A stretch of 64,000 bases of DNA from Kordia sp050633145 (GTDB taxonomy: Bacteria; Bacteroidota; Bacteroidia; Flavobacteriales; Flavobacteriaceae), in assembly GCF_050633145.1 (NCBI RefSeq), contig NZ_JBOEFY010000018.1, positions 1 to 64,000 on the forward strand, given 5' to 3'. The notes under the pieces were generated by a model. It was not told where the DNA came from. It did no database searches and saw only the letters and a list, made by a program, of their open reading frames with translations. The position numbers and the translations under genes were made by a program. Of this stretch, positions 35,010-44,509 are shown in pieces (position 1 is the stretch's first letter; each line of letters starts with the position of its first letter).

Positions 35010-35026
35010 TAACGCACAAAACAATC

Positions 35027-35899
35027 ATGGCAAAAGAAAAACGAAAAAAACAACCGCTTAAAAAGAAGCTTTTGCATAAGTATCGTCTGGTAATTCTGAA
35101 CGAAGATACTTTTGAAGAGCGTATTTCTTTTAAACTCACACGATTAAATGTTTTTGTATTGGTAACGTTTTCGGCAATTATGCTTGTTGTGTTAACCACT
35201 TTTTTAATAGCATTTACTTCTTTGCGAGAATATATTCCTGGCTATTCATCAACAGCATTAAAGCAACAAGCAATAGACTTGAATGAACAAATTGACTCGT
35301 TAAGTCAAGTGACTCGTAGAGATTCTATTTATTTAAGTTCTATTCGTAATGTCCTTACGGGAGAAATAAAAAGCGAAAGCATCAACAAAGATTCACTATT
35401 TAAGTCTTTTGAAACTGATCTTAATGCGACTGATTTAGTACCAAATAAACAAGATTCGCTATTGCGTGAAGAAGTAGCGCAAGAAGACAAATACAATTTG
35501 CTTGAAACTGCTACCACAAAAGTGAATTTTAAACTCTTTCCGCCTGTAAAAGGAGAAATTACACAAAAATACAATCCGAAAGAAAAGCATTTTGCTGTAG
35601 ATGTTGTTGTACCAAAAGATACGCCTGTAAAAGCTACTGCTGCTGGAATGGTTATTTTTTCCGAATGGACTGCAGAAACTGGTTATGTAATTATTATTGA
35701 ACATCCAAACGACTTAATATCGGTATACAAACACAATGCATCATTAACCAAACAACAAGGCGATTTGGTCAGAACAGGTGAAGTTATTGCTACCGTAGGA
35801 AATACGGGCGAACTCACCACAGGACCGCATTTACATTTTGAACTCTGGAGCGAAGGATATTCCATCGATCCAGTATCATTTATTGATTTTAAACTATAA
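35027..35899 (+). CDS. M23-family metallopeptidase (LytM/NlpD-like)
   Basis: A 290-residue membrane-anchored cell-wall hydrolase. The basic N-terminus (about 1-40) is followed by one membrane span (NVFVLVTFSAIMLVVLTTFLIAF, about 42-64) and a helical linker. The M23 domain is at about 175-285. Zinc-ligand motifs HFAVDVV (HxxxD) and GPHLHFELW (HxH) are intact, so it should be active as a peptidoglycan endopeptidase rather than only an activator. It precedes a GH3-family gene on the same strand by 82 nt. Confidence 0.93.
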   Translation: MAKEKRKKQPLKKKLLHKYRLVILNEDTFEERISFKLTRLNVFVLVTFSAIMLVVLTTFLIAFTSLREYIPGYSSTALKQQAIDLNEQIDSLSQVTRRDSIYLSSIRNVLTGEIKSESINKDSLFKSFETDLNATDLVPNKQDSLLREEVAQEDKYNLLETATTKVNFKLFPPVKGEITQKYNPKEKHFAVDVVVPKDTPVKATAAGMVIFSEWTAETGYVIIIEHPNDLISVYKHNASLTKQQGDLVRTGEVIATVGNTGELTTGPHLHFELWSEGYSIDPVSFIDFKL

Positions 35900-35981
35900 C
35901 ATGAATCCAAACACAGAAGATTCATCATTCATAAAAATAAAAAATTATAGCTGATTTAATCAAGAACTCAAACGCACACAG

Positions 35982-37481
35982 ATGAAATCACTCAAAGCCC
36001 TTTTAGCAAAACCTTTTGCACATCGCATTCGAAAAAAAGTATCAAAATGGGCAAACAATCCAGTACAAACACAGGAAAAAGTCTTTAAAAAACTTCTTAA
36101 AGAAGCAGCGCATACGGAATTTGGAAAAGATCATGATTTCGGAAACATTCAATCACATGCCGATTTTGTAAAACGTGTTCCAATTCGCGATTATGAAGCT
36201 TTACGACCGTATGTAGATAGAGTAGTAGCTGGTGAAAAAGATATTCTATGGAAAGGAAAACCATTGTATTTTGCTAAAACTTCAGGAACCACTTCGGGCG
36301 CAAAATATATTCCAATCACAAAAGAATCTATGCCAACGCATGTAGAAGCTGCCCGAAATGCCATTCTATTGTACATTGCCGAAACGGGAAATACAGATTT
36401 TGTAGATGGAAAAATGATCTTTTTGCAAGGAAGCCCTGTATTACAAGAAAAAAACGGTGTAAAACTCGGAAGGCTTTCAGGAATTGTAGCACATTATGTA
36501 CCTGGATATTTACAAAAAAACAGAATGCCTAGTTGGGAAACCAATTGCATCGAAGATTGGGAGACAAAAGTAGAAGCTGTTGTTGATGAAACTTTGCATG
36601 AAAAAATGGCAATTATCAGCGGAATTCCATCGTGGGTTCAAATGTATTTTGAACGTATTGAAGCACGAACAGGCAAAAAAATAGGCGAAGTCTTTCCAGA
36701 TTTCAACCTATTTATTTTTGGAGGCGTCAACTTTGAACCGTATCGCAACAAGTTTGAAAACTTAATTGGAAGAAAAGTAGATAGCATTGAATTGTATCCT
36801 GCAAGTGAAGGATTTTTTGCCTTTCAAGACCAACAAAATGACAAAGGAATGTTGTTGCAACTCAATTCAGGTATTTTTTATGAATTTATAAAAGCAGATA
36901 CCTTTTTTGACGAAAACCCAACCCGAATCACCATAAAAGATGTAGAAATTGGCGTTAACTACGTTATGATTATTTCCACAAACGCTGGACTTTGGGGCTA
37001 TAACATTGGTGATACTGTCGAATTTACTTCTGTAAAACCATATAAAGTTATTGTTTCGGGTCGTATAAAGCATTTTATTTCAGCTTTTGGCGAACATGTC
37101 ATAGGGAAAGAAGTAGAGCATGCATTAAATGAAGCTTTGCAAAATTCTGGCGCAAGCATTAATGAATTTACGGTAGCGCCACAAATAAATCCAACAGAAG
37201 GTTTACCATATCATGAATGGTTTATTGAATTTGAAACAAAACCTAAAGACATAGAAGCATTTGCAAATACTATTGATGCTTCATTACAACAGCAAAACAG
37301 CTATTATTTTGATTTAATAGAAGGGAAAATATTAAAACGTTTGCAAATTACTCTAATTCAAAAAGATGGCTTTCAAAACTATATGAAGTCCATTGGAAAA
37401 CTGGGTGGACAAAACAAAATTCCTAGATTATCAAACGATCGAAAAATAGCGGAAATGCTAACGAATTACAAAAAAGCTTAG
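35982..37481 (+). CDS. GH3 auxin-responsive promoter family protein (acyl-adenylate-forming fold)
   Basis: A 499-residue cytoplasmic enzyme of normal length for bacterial GH3-family members. The adenylation motif TSGTTSGAKYIPIT is at about residue 104-117. Later motifs include ELYPASEGFFAFQD, YNIGDTVEFTSVKPYKV and SGRIKHFISAFGEHV, all typical of the GH3 clade. Plant relatives conjugate amino acids to hormones; the bacterial substrate is unknown. It is common and nearly invariant in Flavobacteriia, often beside M23 peptidase genes, as here. Confidence 0.92.
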   Translation: MKSLKALLAKPFAHRIRKKVSKWANNPVQTQEKVFKKLLKEAAHTEFGKDHDFGNIQSHADFVKRVPIRDYEALRPYVDRVVAGEKDILWKGKPLYFAKTSGTTSGAKYIPITKESMPTHVEAARNAILLYIAETGNTDFVDGKMIFLQGSPVLQEKNGVKLGRLSGIVAHYVPGYLQKNRMPSWETNCIEDWETKVEAVVDETLHEKMAIISGIPSWVQMYFERIEARTGKKIGEVFPDFNLFIFGGVNFEPYRNKFENLIGRKVDSIELYPASEGFFAFQDQQNDKGMLLQLNSGIFYEFIKADTFFDENPTRITIKDVEIGVNYVMIISTNAGLWGYNIGDTVEFTSVKPYKVIVSGRIKHFISAFGEHVIGKEVEHALNEALQNSGASINEFTVAPQINPTEGLPYHEWFIEFETKPKDIEAFANTIDASLQQQNSYYFDLIEGKILKRLQITLIQKDGFQNYMKSIGKLGGQNKIPRLSNDRKIAEMLTNYKKA

Positions 37482-37499
37482 AAATATCAAATTAACTTG

Positions 37500-37507
37500 T
37501 ATTTTTG
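37500..37507 (+). promoter_or_regulatory. -7 promoter box before the DUF6909-like gene
   Basis: TATTTTTG matches TAnnTTTG and ends 16 nt before the ATG at 37524. It lies inside the longest possible reading frame, which supports the downstream ATG as the real start. Confidence 0.5.
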
Positions 37508-37523
37508 TGCGGAAAAACCATTT

Positions 37524-39218
37524 ATGAGTAACATTAAAATACACGAAAGAACTAGAGCACAAGAATCATCAGGAGCCATTGAACGTTTGTACATCACCAT
37601 GAGACATTTATTTAATCGTGGCTTTTATAAACCAATGGGTGTTTCTGGGGAAACGTTGCGCCAGTCTTTACTAGTGTTACGCCCCGAAATATATGGTTCC
37701 ATTGCCGAACAGAAAGCGGAAATTAATGGTCTATTATACGTAATAGATCGTTTGCCAATTGGTATTGAAGAATGCCGTTTTATCAACTTAACATCTGATG
37801 AAGGGTATAAAAATTCGCACTTCAAAGCCATCATTCCACCTAAAAGAAGAAGAAACTGTTACCGAATTGATGAGGAACAGATGAACATTGAAATTACACG
37901 TGGACGTTCGGAAATCTACGATATTTTAACGCATTTGACGTTTTTATTTATAGAATCGCACAAAATTTGCGATCGTGTTTTAATTGGAGAAGATGGAGAA
38001 ACAACACGCGATTGGGAAAAACTAGAAGCTGCTGTTTGTAAAAAGAAAAAACTAACCTTAGCCGAAAGAGAAGTTGCCATTACACATACGGCAAATATTT
38101 TAGGTAGAACTTTTGAAGAAATTTTAGATGCGCACAAAACATTTTCTACGAAAGAAAATCCAGAGCGTTTTTTAAATATTATTTATTGGTTAGGAAAACT
38201 TGCCATCAAAGAAGTTAGCAAAAGCGAAAAAAGAACAATTACATTTAGCCCAGTACTACGCGAACGTTTAGGACATCACATTCATGGAGAAGTTTGGGCA
38301 AACAATATCAAAAAAGTACTTAAAGACAATCAACTTTTACACAGACCAATTCATATCATTAGTGCCAACATGCACAGTGTAATGAATTCTATATTTGCAC
38401 CAAAACTGTTGCAAAAACAACTCAACACTACAGACGAATTTGATATTTTTGAAGCATTGAGTACATCAGGAAATGATAAACTTCGAAATAAAGTAGAAAA
38501 AGAAGCGTTGAAAAAAGGAATGATTTATATCAAAGATGAATCAGGAACAAACATCAATGTGCAAATTTTTGATACTGCCAAAATTGATTTTAGCAAAACA
38601 ACATATACGTGTTGTGCGCCAAGTGATGATGAAAAACCTGTGTTATTTGTAATGGATTATGCGTTTGGAGAACAAGCGTATGAAACCATTGATGAGTTTT
38701 TAAAACCTTATACAAGCAAAGATAAAACGCAAAAAGAATACTTAAACGTAGCTTCGATTTCCATTATGGGAAAAGCTGGGATTTTAGAAGGAGGAAAAGG
38801 AGACATTATGATTCCTTCGGCACATATTTTTGAAGGAACTGCCGATAATTATCCTTTTAAAAATGAATTGGAAAAAGAAGATTTGGAAGGACATGGACTG
38901 GAAGTATTTGAAGGTTCTATGATTAGTGTTTTAGGAACATCTTTACAAAATAAAGACATCTTAAAATTCTTCCACGATTCTACTTGGAATGTCATCGGAT
39001 TAGAAATGGAAGGCGCGCATTATCAAAAAGCGATTCAGTCAGCTTCTAAAATACGAAGAAGTATTTCGGAAGATGTAAAAGTAAGATATGCCTATTATGC
39101 TTCAGATAATCCACTAGAAACAGGAAGCACTTTAGCTTCAGGTGGATTGGGAACAACAGGTGTAAAACCAACGTATTTAATAACAAGAAAAATATTAGAA
39201 CAACTATTTAACAACTAA
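37524..39218 (+). CDS. DUF6909-like protein with nucleoside-phosphorylase-like C-terminal region
   Basis: About 564 residues from the ATG at 37524 (MSNIKIHERTRAQES); a TTG nine codons earlier overlaps a promoter box. I believe it belongs to the flavobacterial family DUF6909. No signal or membrane span is seen. The C-terminal part (about 385-560) has features resembling purine nucleoside phosphorylase-type enzymes: ISIMGKAGILEGGKGDIMIPSAHIFEG and especially VIGLEMEGAHYQKAI, like the MEG/MES substrate motif of that fold. Function is unknown; nucleoside or nucleotide handling is an inference. Its stop is 10 nt before the Wzz-like gene, so it heads the run of polysaccharide genes. Confidence 0.78.
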   Translation: MSNIKIHERTRAQESSGAIERLYITMRHLFNRGFYKPMGVSGETLRQSLLVLRPEIYGSIAEQKAEINGLLYVIDRLPIGIEECRFINLTSDEGYKNSHFKAIIPPKRRRNCYRIDEEQMNIEITRGRSEIYDILTHLTFLFIESHKICDRVLIGEDGETTRDWEKLEAAVCKKKKLTLAEREVAITHTANILGRTFEEILDAHKTFSTKENPERFLNIIYWLGKLAIKEVSKSEKRTITFSPVLRERLGHHIHGEVWANNIKKVLKDNQLLHRPIHIISANMHSVMNSIFAPKLLQKQLNTTDEFDIFEALSTSGNDKLRNKVEKEALKKGMIYIKDESGTNINVQIFDTAKIDFSKTTYTCCAPSDDEKPVLFVMDYAFGEQAYETIDEFLKPYTSKDKTQKEYLNVASISIMGKAGILEGGKGDIMIPSAHIFEGTADNYPFKNELEKEDLEGHGLEVFEGSMISVLGTSLQNKDILKFFHDSTWNVIGLEMEGAHYQKAIQSASKIRRSISEDVKVRYAYYASDNPLETGSTLASGGLGTTGVKPTYLITRKILEQLFNN

Positions 39219-39228
39219 TAACAAGAAA

Positions 39229-40320
39229 ATGAGCGAGAATAACCAAAATGTGCTGCCTGAAAAACCACAATCTGGCAATGAAATAGACTTAAAAGAGCTC
39301 TTCAGAATGATTGGAAGTGCTTTCAATAAGTTCTTTATATTCTTACGAAATATATTTTTATTTCTACTAGATTTATTAATTAGAGCCTTAATAATTGTTA
39401 GGGTACACATTGTAAAATTTGTGATTGTAGGTTTTTTAAGTATTGTTATTGGCTGGTTTATCGATTCCAGAAAAGAAGCCATATACGGATCAAGTATGTA
39501 TCTGCAAACCAACTATGGAAGTACACGTCAATTATACTCTAATATTAAATATTATCAAGGACTTGTAGAAGAAGGTGATAGTACAAAACTGGCAGGTATT
39601 TTTAAGATTACAAAAGAAGAAGCAGGAAGCTTACGTGGATTTATAATTGAGCCAGATGTAACAGACAATGGATTGCTGAAAGCGTATAATGAATTTATGA
39701 AAACAGCAGACACTACGTTTGTTTTAAGAGAAATTGACTTCGATAGGTTTAAGCGAAATACAAGCCCGTTAGATTTTCCAGTACATCAAATCTTTGTTTA
39801 TTCAGCTGATAAAGAAATGATTCCTGCATTACAGAATCCAATCATTACTAACAACATAGAAAACTTCCACATCAAGAGACAAAAACAAATTAATCTTGAT
39901 AATCTTGAAAATCAGGCAGCAGCACTTGAAAAACAATTGGTAAATATTGATTCGTTAGGAAAAGCGTACAAAGAAATATTATTGCAAGAGCCTGTTAAGG
40001 AAAGTGCAGGAAAAGCTTCAAATACGTACATTCAATTAGCTGCAAATAATGAAAGAAAAACAAAAGAAATTGAGTTATTAGCTGTAAATGAAAAACTTTC
40101 TAATAAAATTCTTGAAATCAACAGACAAAAAGAAATGGAAAGTGAAACCATTAATGTGTTGAGTGATTTTTCTCCTGGAGCAAGATTTAAACATTTCTAT
40201 GATAGATATTTATATAGAATTCCAATACTTACTATCTCATTATTACTCATGTTTATCTTATTGAGAGAATTAAATAAATATTTAAATACATACGCAGAAA
40301 ACAAACGATTAAATGGCTAA
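39229..40320 (+). CDS. Wzz-like polysaccharide co-polymerase / chain-length determinant
   Basis: A 363-residue inner-membrane protein. It has an N-terminal hydrophobic region at about 35-85 (FLRNIFLFLLDLLIRALIIVRV, FVIVGFLSIVIGWFI), a large periplasmic part with coiled-coil-like helices at about 215-310 (NLENQAAALEKQLVNIDSL, KEIELLAVNEKLSNKILEINRQ), and a C-terminal membrane span (IPILTISLLLMFILL). This two-span layout with a coiled-coil periplasmic domain is typical of Wzz/PCP proteins controlling O-antigen or capsule length. Motif identity is weak. Position next to rfbB (8-nt overlap) supports the role. Confidence 0.75.
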   Translation: MSENNQNVLPEKPQSGNEIDLKELFRMIGSAFNKFFIFLRNIFLFLLDLLIRALIIVRVHIVKFVIVGFLSIVIGWFIDSRKEAIYGSSMYLQTNYGSTRQLYSNIKYYQGLVEEGDSTKLAGIFKITKEEAGSLRGFIIEPDVTDNGLLKAYNEFMKTADTTFVLREIDFDRFKRNTSPLDFPVHQIFVYSADKEMIPALQNPIITNNIENFHIKRQKQINLDNLENQAAALEKQLVNIDSLGKAYKEILLQEPVKESAGKASNTYIQLAANNERKTKEIELLAVNEKLSNKILEINRQKEMESETINVLSDFSPGARFKHFYDRYLYRIPILTISLLLMFILLRELNKYLNTYAENKRLNG

Positions 40321-41332
40321 AAACGCGATACTTATTACCGGAGGAGCAGGATTTATAGGAGCAAACTATATTCCATATTTCTTGGAACAACACCAAGATG
40401 CAACGGTTGTAAATATTGATAAACTCACCTATGCTGGTGATTTGAAGAATTTGGCTGAAATAAGTACTCATGAAAATTATACGTTTGTAGAAGGCGATAT
40501 TTGTGATAGAAATTTGCTAGAGAAATTATTTGAAACCTATGATTTTAAAGCGGTAATTCACTTTGCAGCAGAATCACATGTAGATAACTCTATCAAAAAT
40601 CCTGATGCGTTTATACAAACGAATATCTTTGGAACGTTTAATTTATTAGATGTAGCCAAAAAGTCGTGGATGGACGGACCAAATCAAGTGAAACCAGGTT
40701 ATGAAAATTGCCGATTTCATCACATATCAACCGATGAGGTATATGGAACGTTAGGTGAAACAGGATTGTTTACTGAAGATACTTCGTACGCGCCAAACAG
40801 TCCGTACAGTGCTTCCAAAGCATCGTCCGATTTTATTGTGCGCAGTTATTTTCATACCTACGGAATGAACGTGGTAACAACAAACTGCTCAAATAATTAT
40901 GGACCAAAGCAGCATGATGAAAAGCTAATTCCAACCATCATTCGTAAAGCAATAACAGGAGAAAATATTCCTATTTATGGTGATGGAACTAATATTCGCG
41001 ATTGGTTATACGTATTAGATCATTGCAAAGGAATTCACTTAGTGTATCAAACAGGAACAACAGGTGAGACTTACAATATTGGAGGAAGAAACGAGCGTAC
41101 CAATGTATATATTGCAAACACAATTTGTGAACTTTTAGACAAATTACGTCCAAAAGAAGTTTCATACAAAGAACAAATTAGTTTTGTAAAAGACAGACCA
41201 GGACACGATTTTCGCTATGCAATTGATGCAAATAAAATAGAGAATGAACTTGGTTGGAAAGCCGCAGAAAACTTTGAATCGGGCATTTTGAAAACGATTG
41301 AATGGTATTTGGAAAAATACACAAAACAATAA
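40313..41332 (+). CDS. rfbB: dTDP-glucose 4,6-dehydratase
   Basis: Second step of dTDP-L-rhamnose synthesis, dTDP-glucose to dTDP-4-keto-6-deoxyglucose, NAD-dependent and cytoplasmic. The 339-residue extended SDR shows GGAGFIGANY at the N-terminus, HFAAESHVDNS, the active-site STDEVYG, the YSASK catalytic pair and NNYGPKQ-EKLIP. It overlaps the Wzz-like gene by 8 nt and is followed by rfbA, rfbC and rfbD, giving the complete pathway. Confidence 0.97.
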   Translation: MAKNAILITGGAGFIGANYIPYFLEQHQDATVVNIDKLTYAGDLKNLAEISTHENYTFVEGDICDRNLLEKLFETYDFKAVIHFAAESHVDNSIKNPDAFIQTNIFGTFNLLDVAKKSWMDGPNQVKPGYENCRFHHISTDEVYGTLGETGLFTEDTSYAPNSPYSASKASSDFIVRSYFHTYGMNVVTTNCSNNYGPKQHDEKLIPTIIRKAITGENIPIYGDGTNIRDWLYVLDHCKGIHLVYQTGTTGETYNIGGRNERTNVYIANTICELLDKLRPKEVSYKEQISFVKDRPGHDFRYAIDANKIENELGWKAAENFESGILKTIEWYLEKYTKQ

Positions 41333-41350
41333 TAATACAGAAATATACAG

Positions 41351-42208
41351 ATGAAGGGAATAGTATTAGCTGGCGGATCAGGAACACGATTGCATCCACT
41401 TACTCTTGCAGTAAGTAAGCAATTAATGCCTGTATATGACAAACCAATGATATACTATCCTGTTTCTACACTTATAAGTGCAGGAATTCGCGAAATACTA
41501 ATCATTTCAACACCGCAAGATTTACCATTATTCCAAAAACTATTGGGCGATGGTAAAAAGTTTGGCTGCGAATTTCATTACGAAGTACAAGCAGCACCAA
41601 ACGGATTGGCAGAAGCTTTTATTATTGGTGAAAAATTCATCGGCGATGATAAAGTTGCCTTAATTTTGGGCGATAATATATTTTATGGTTCAGGTTTAGC
41701 AAACTTATTACAAGCAAACAACAATCCAGAAGGTGGAATTATTTATGCATATCATGTACACGATCCTGAACGTTATGGAGTTGTAGAATTTGATGAAAAT
41801 GGGAATGCAATTTCAATAGAAGAAAAGCCTTCAACGCCAAAATCAAACTTTGCAGTTCCTGGAATTTATTTTTATGACAATGAAGTTGTAGAGATTGCAA
41901 AAAATATCAAGCCAAGTGGTCGTGGCGAGCTCGAAATTACCGATGTAAATCGAGTATATTTAGAAAAAGGAAAACTAAGCGTAAGCATCTTAGATAGAGG
42001 AACAGCTTGGTTAGACACTGGAACATTTAACTCATTAATGCAAGCTTCACAATTTGTACAAGTCATTGAAGAGCGTCAAGGACTCAAAATTGGAGCCATT
42101 GAAGAAGCTGCATATCGAATGGGATTCATTAGCAAAAAACAACTAGATGAATTGGCAAAACCACTATTAAAAAGTGGCTATGGAAAACATCTATTAGAAA
42201 TACAATAA
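41351..42208 (+). CDS. rfbA: Glucose-1-phosphate thymidylyltransferase
   Basis: First step of dTDP-L-rhamnose synthesis, joining glucose-1-phosphate and dTTP. The 285-residue nucleotidyltransferase shows GGSGTRLHPLT near the N-terminus, KPMIYYPVSTL, LILGDNIFYG, EEKPSTPKSN and the C-terminal GSLM-like WLDTGTFNSLMQAS. Length and motifs are those of RmlA. It lies 18 nt after rfbB. Confidence 0.97.
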   Translation: MKGIVLAGGSGTRLHPLTLAVSKQLMPVYDKPMIYYPVSTLISAGIREILIISTPQDLPLFQKLLGDGKKFGCEFHYEVQAAPNGLAEAFIIGEKFIGDDKVALILGDNIFYGSGLANLLQANNNPEGGIIYAYHVHDPERYGVVEFDENGNAISIEEKPSTPKSNFAVPGIYFYDNEVVEIAKNIKPSGRGELEITDVNRVYLEKGKLSVSILDRGTAWLDTGTFNSLMQASQFVQVIEERQGLKIGAIEEAAYRMGFISKKQLDELAKPLLKSGYGKHLLEIQ

Positions 42209-42217
42209 ATTAACGTC

Positions 42218-42751
42218 TTGAACATAACTCACACAACATTAGCAGGCTGTTTTGTCATAGAACCTCAAGTATTTGGAGATTCTAGAGGAAGCTTTATGGA
42301 AAGCTATAACGAACAAAAATTTCCAGCAGACGTTCATTTTGTACAAGACAATCAATCTGTATCGCAAAAAGGTGTATTGCGCGGATTGCACTTTCAAAAA
42401 GGCATACATGCGCAAGCGAAATTAGTACGTGTCATACGTGGAGAAATACTTGATGTAGCTTTAGACGTTAGACCAGGTTCTAAAACCTACGGACAACACT
42501 TTTCAATCATCCTAAATGCTGAAAACAACAAGCAACTCTTTGTGCCAAGAGGATTTGCGCATGGTTTCGCAGCCTTGCAAGATGATACCATCTTTGCATA
42601 CAAATGTGATAACTTTTATAACAAAGAAGCAGAATCGGGAATTATATACAACGATCCAGACATTGCCATTGATTGGATGTTGAATGAAGATGAAATTATA
42701 CTTTCTGACAAAGACAAATTGCTTCCCAACTTCAAATCATTATCGCTATGA
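42218..42751 (+). CDS. rfbC: dTDP-4-dehydrorhamnose 3,5-epimerase
   Basis: Third step of dTDP-L-rhamnose synthesis. The 177-residue cupin-fold enzyme has a TTG start. The active-site region GVLRGLHFQKG (catalytic His) and LDVALDVRPGS-TYG are present, then LFVPRGFAHGFAAL. The last 4 nt overlap rfbD. Confidence 0.95.
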   Translation: MNITHTTLAGCFVIEPQVFGDSRGSFMESYNEQKFPADVHFVQDNQSVSQKGVLRGLHFQKGIHAQAKLVRVIRGEILDVALDVRPGSKTYGQHFSIILNAENNKQLFVPRGFAHGFAALQDDTIFAYKCDNFYNKEAESGIIYNDPDIAIDWMLNEDEIILSDKDKLLPNFKSLSL

Positions 42752-43602
42752 AAACAGTTTTAGTAACTGGCGCAAATGGTCAATTAGGGCAATGTCTTCA
42801 AAAGATACAACACCAATATACAGAAATCAATTTCCATTTCAAATCATCGAAAGAATTAGATATTACAGACACAAAATCGGTACAAGATTACTTTTCCAAT
42901 CATGCCATTGATTATTGTGTAAACTGTGCTGCCTACACAAATGTAGAGTTGGCAGAAAGCGAAGAAGACAAAGCGTATTTGGTAAATGCGGAAGCTGCTA
43001 AAAATCTAGCGAAAGCATGTGCAGAAAATAATGTAACCTTACTTCATATTTCTACAGATTATGTATTTGATGGAACAAAAACATCACCTTACGTAGAAAC
43101 AGATACTACAAATCCAATAAGTGTGTATGGTGCTTCCAAATTAAAAGGAGAAGAAAACATTCAAGAAGTATTTGAAAAGTATTTCATCATTCGTACATCT
43201 TGGTTATATGCTGAATTTGGAAAAAATTTTTACAGAACCATTCTGCGAAAAGCAGCTGAAAAAGCAAGCCTAACCATTACAACAGAGCAAAAAGGAACGC
43301 CAACAAACGCAAATGATTTGGCGGAACTCATTCTGGAAATCATCAACACAGAAAACAAAAATTACGGAATCTATCACTTTAGTAATGATGGCGAAGCTAC
43401 TTGGTACGATTTCACAAAAGAAATTATTCAAAATTTAAATCTCGCAGAAGCAGATCAACCTTCTTTAAAAAGCATAGGCAGCTACAAAACAAAAGCAGCT
43501 CGTCCAGAAAATAGTGTGCTAGACAAAACGAAAGTTCGCAGCATTATTTCAACTATTAGTTGGCAAGAAAGTCTTCGCAATTTGATGCAAAATCATTCAT
43601 AA
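42748..43602 (+). CDS. rfbD: dTDP-4-dehydrorhamnose reductase
   Basis: Last step, NAD(P)H-dependent reduction to dTDP-L-rhamnose. The 284-residue SDR shows TGANGQLGQCL at the N-terminus, VNCAAYTNVELAE, ISTDYVFDG, YGASKLKGE (YxxxK) and IRTSWLYAEFGKNF. It overlaps rfbC by 4 nt and is followed 4 nt later by cysQ. Confidence 0.96.
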   Translation: MKTVLVTGANGQLGQCLQKIQHQYTEINFHFKSSKELDITDTKSVQDYFSNHAIDYCVNCAAYTNVELAESEEDKAYLVNAEAAKNLAKACAENNVTLLHISTDYVFDGTKTSPYVETDTTNPISVYGASKLKGEENIQEVFEKYFIIRTSWLYAEFGKNFYRTILRKAAEKASLTITTEQKGTPTNANDLAELILEIINTENKNYGIYHFSNDGEATWYDFTKEIIQNLNLAEADQPSLKSIGSYKTKAARPENSVLDKTKVRSIISTISWQESLRNLMQNHS

Positions 43603-43606
43603 CTTC

Positions 43607-44404
43607 ATGAACAAATATCTATACACCGCCATAGAAGCTGCTGTTAACGCAGGTGCAATTATTATGGATATCTATGAAAATCAAATAGTTGATGTTGAAC
43701 GAAAATCAGATGATTCTCCTGTGACTATTGCAGATAAAAAAGCAGATATATATATTCAAAATGCATTACAAGGCACGCAAATTCCCATATTGAGTGAAGA
43801 AGGCGAACATGCTAGCTTCGAAATTCGTAAAAACTGGAAACAATGCTGGATTGTAGATCCACTTGATGGAACCAAACAATTCATTAAGCGAAATGGTGAA
43901 TTTACAGTGAATATTGCCTTGGTTGAAAATGGTGTATCACTACTTGGAGTTATTTATATTCCTGCAAAAAAATCGTTGTATTACGCAATTCCTGCAGAAA
44001 AAAAAGCATTTAAAATAGCACTAGAAGCACATACCATTAATGAAAGTATGTTGCAAAACGCTGTTGAAATATTTGCAGCTTCCGAAAGTGATGTAGTTAC
44101 ATTGACATCAAGTCACTCCTCCAAAAAGCAAGAAGTATTAGATTTAATTCGTACACTTGAAACAGAAGGAAAAGAGGTGAAACTCATTAAAGCAGGAAGT
44201 TCTTTAAAATTCTGTCTCATGGCGGAAGGAAAAGCCTCGTACTATCCGCGTTGTGCGCCAACAATGGAATGGGACACCGCAGCCGGACATGCCATTTGTA
44301 ATGCTGTTGGACTCGAAGTATATTCGCTAGAAACCAATGAGCCACTAAAATACAACAAAGAAAATCTACTAAATCCTTGGTTTCTTGTTCGAAAAATAGG
44401 ATAA
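43607..44404 (+). CDS. cysQ: 3'(2'),5'-bisphosphate nucleotidase
   Basis: A 265-residue magnesium-dependent phosphatase that removes the 3' phosphate from PAP/PAPS, a by-product of sulfotransferase reactions. Motifs of the inositol-monophosphatase superfamily are intact: ILSEEGE, WIVDPLDGTKQFIKRNGEF and the C-terminal MEWDTAAGHAIC. Its place 4 nt after rfbD is notable. PAP removal would matter if the polysaccharide is sulfated, although no sulfotransferase is seen here. A nested hairpin follows. Confidence 0.93.
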   Translation: MNKYLYTAIEAAVNAGAIIMDIYENQIVDVERKSDDSPVTIADKKADIYIQNALQGTQIPILSEEGEHASFEIRKNWKQCWIVDPLDGTKQFIKRNGEFTVNIALVENGVSLLGVIYIPAKKSLYYAIPAEKKAFKIALEAHTINESMLQNAVEIFAASESDVVTLTSSHSSKKQEVLDLIRTLETEGKEVKLIKAGSSLKFCLMAEGKASYYPRCAPTMEWDTAAGHAICNAVGLEVYSLETNEPLKYNKENLLNPWFLVRKIG

Positions 44405-44410
44405 AATAAA

Positions 44411-44446
44411 AGGGGATAAAACCCTTGTAAAAAAGGGTATTTCCCC
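44411..44446 (+). promoter_or_regulatory. Nested hairpin between cysQ and the epimerase gene
   Basis: The inner stem ACCCTT/AAGGGT and outer GGGGA/TCCCC pair around a short loop. It resembles an attenuator or weak terminator but has no T-run. A -7 box follows at 44485. Confidence 0.5.
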
Positions 44447-44484
44447 ATAAAAGTCAATTATTTCCTAGTGTTAAAATTTATAGC

Positions 44485-44492
44485 TAGTTTTG
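44485..44492 (+). promoter_or_regulatory. -7 promoter box before the epimerase gene
   Basis: TAGTTTTG matches TAnnTTTG and ends 17 nt before the ATG at 44510. It suggests a second transcription start inside the polysaccharide locus and that translation begins at 44510 rather than at the upstream GTG (44468). Confidence 0.5.
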
Positions 44493-44509
44493 CAGCGAAT
44501 AATAGCACT

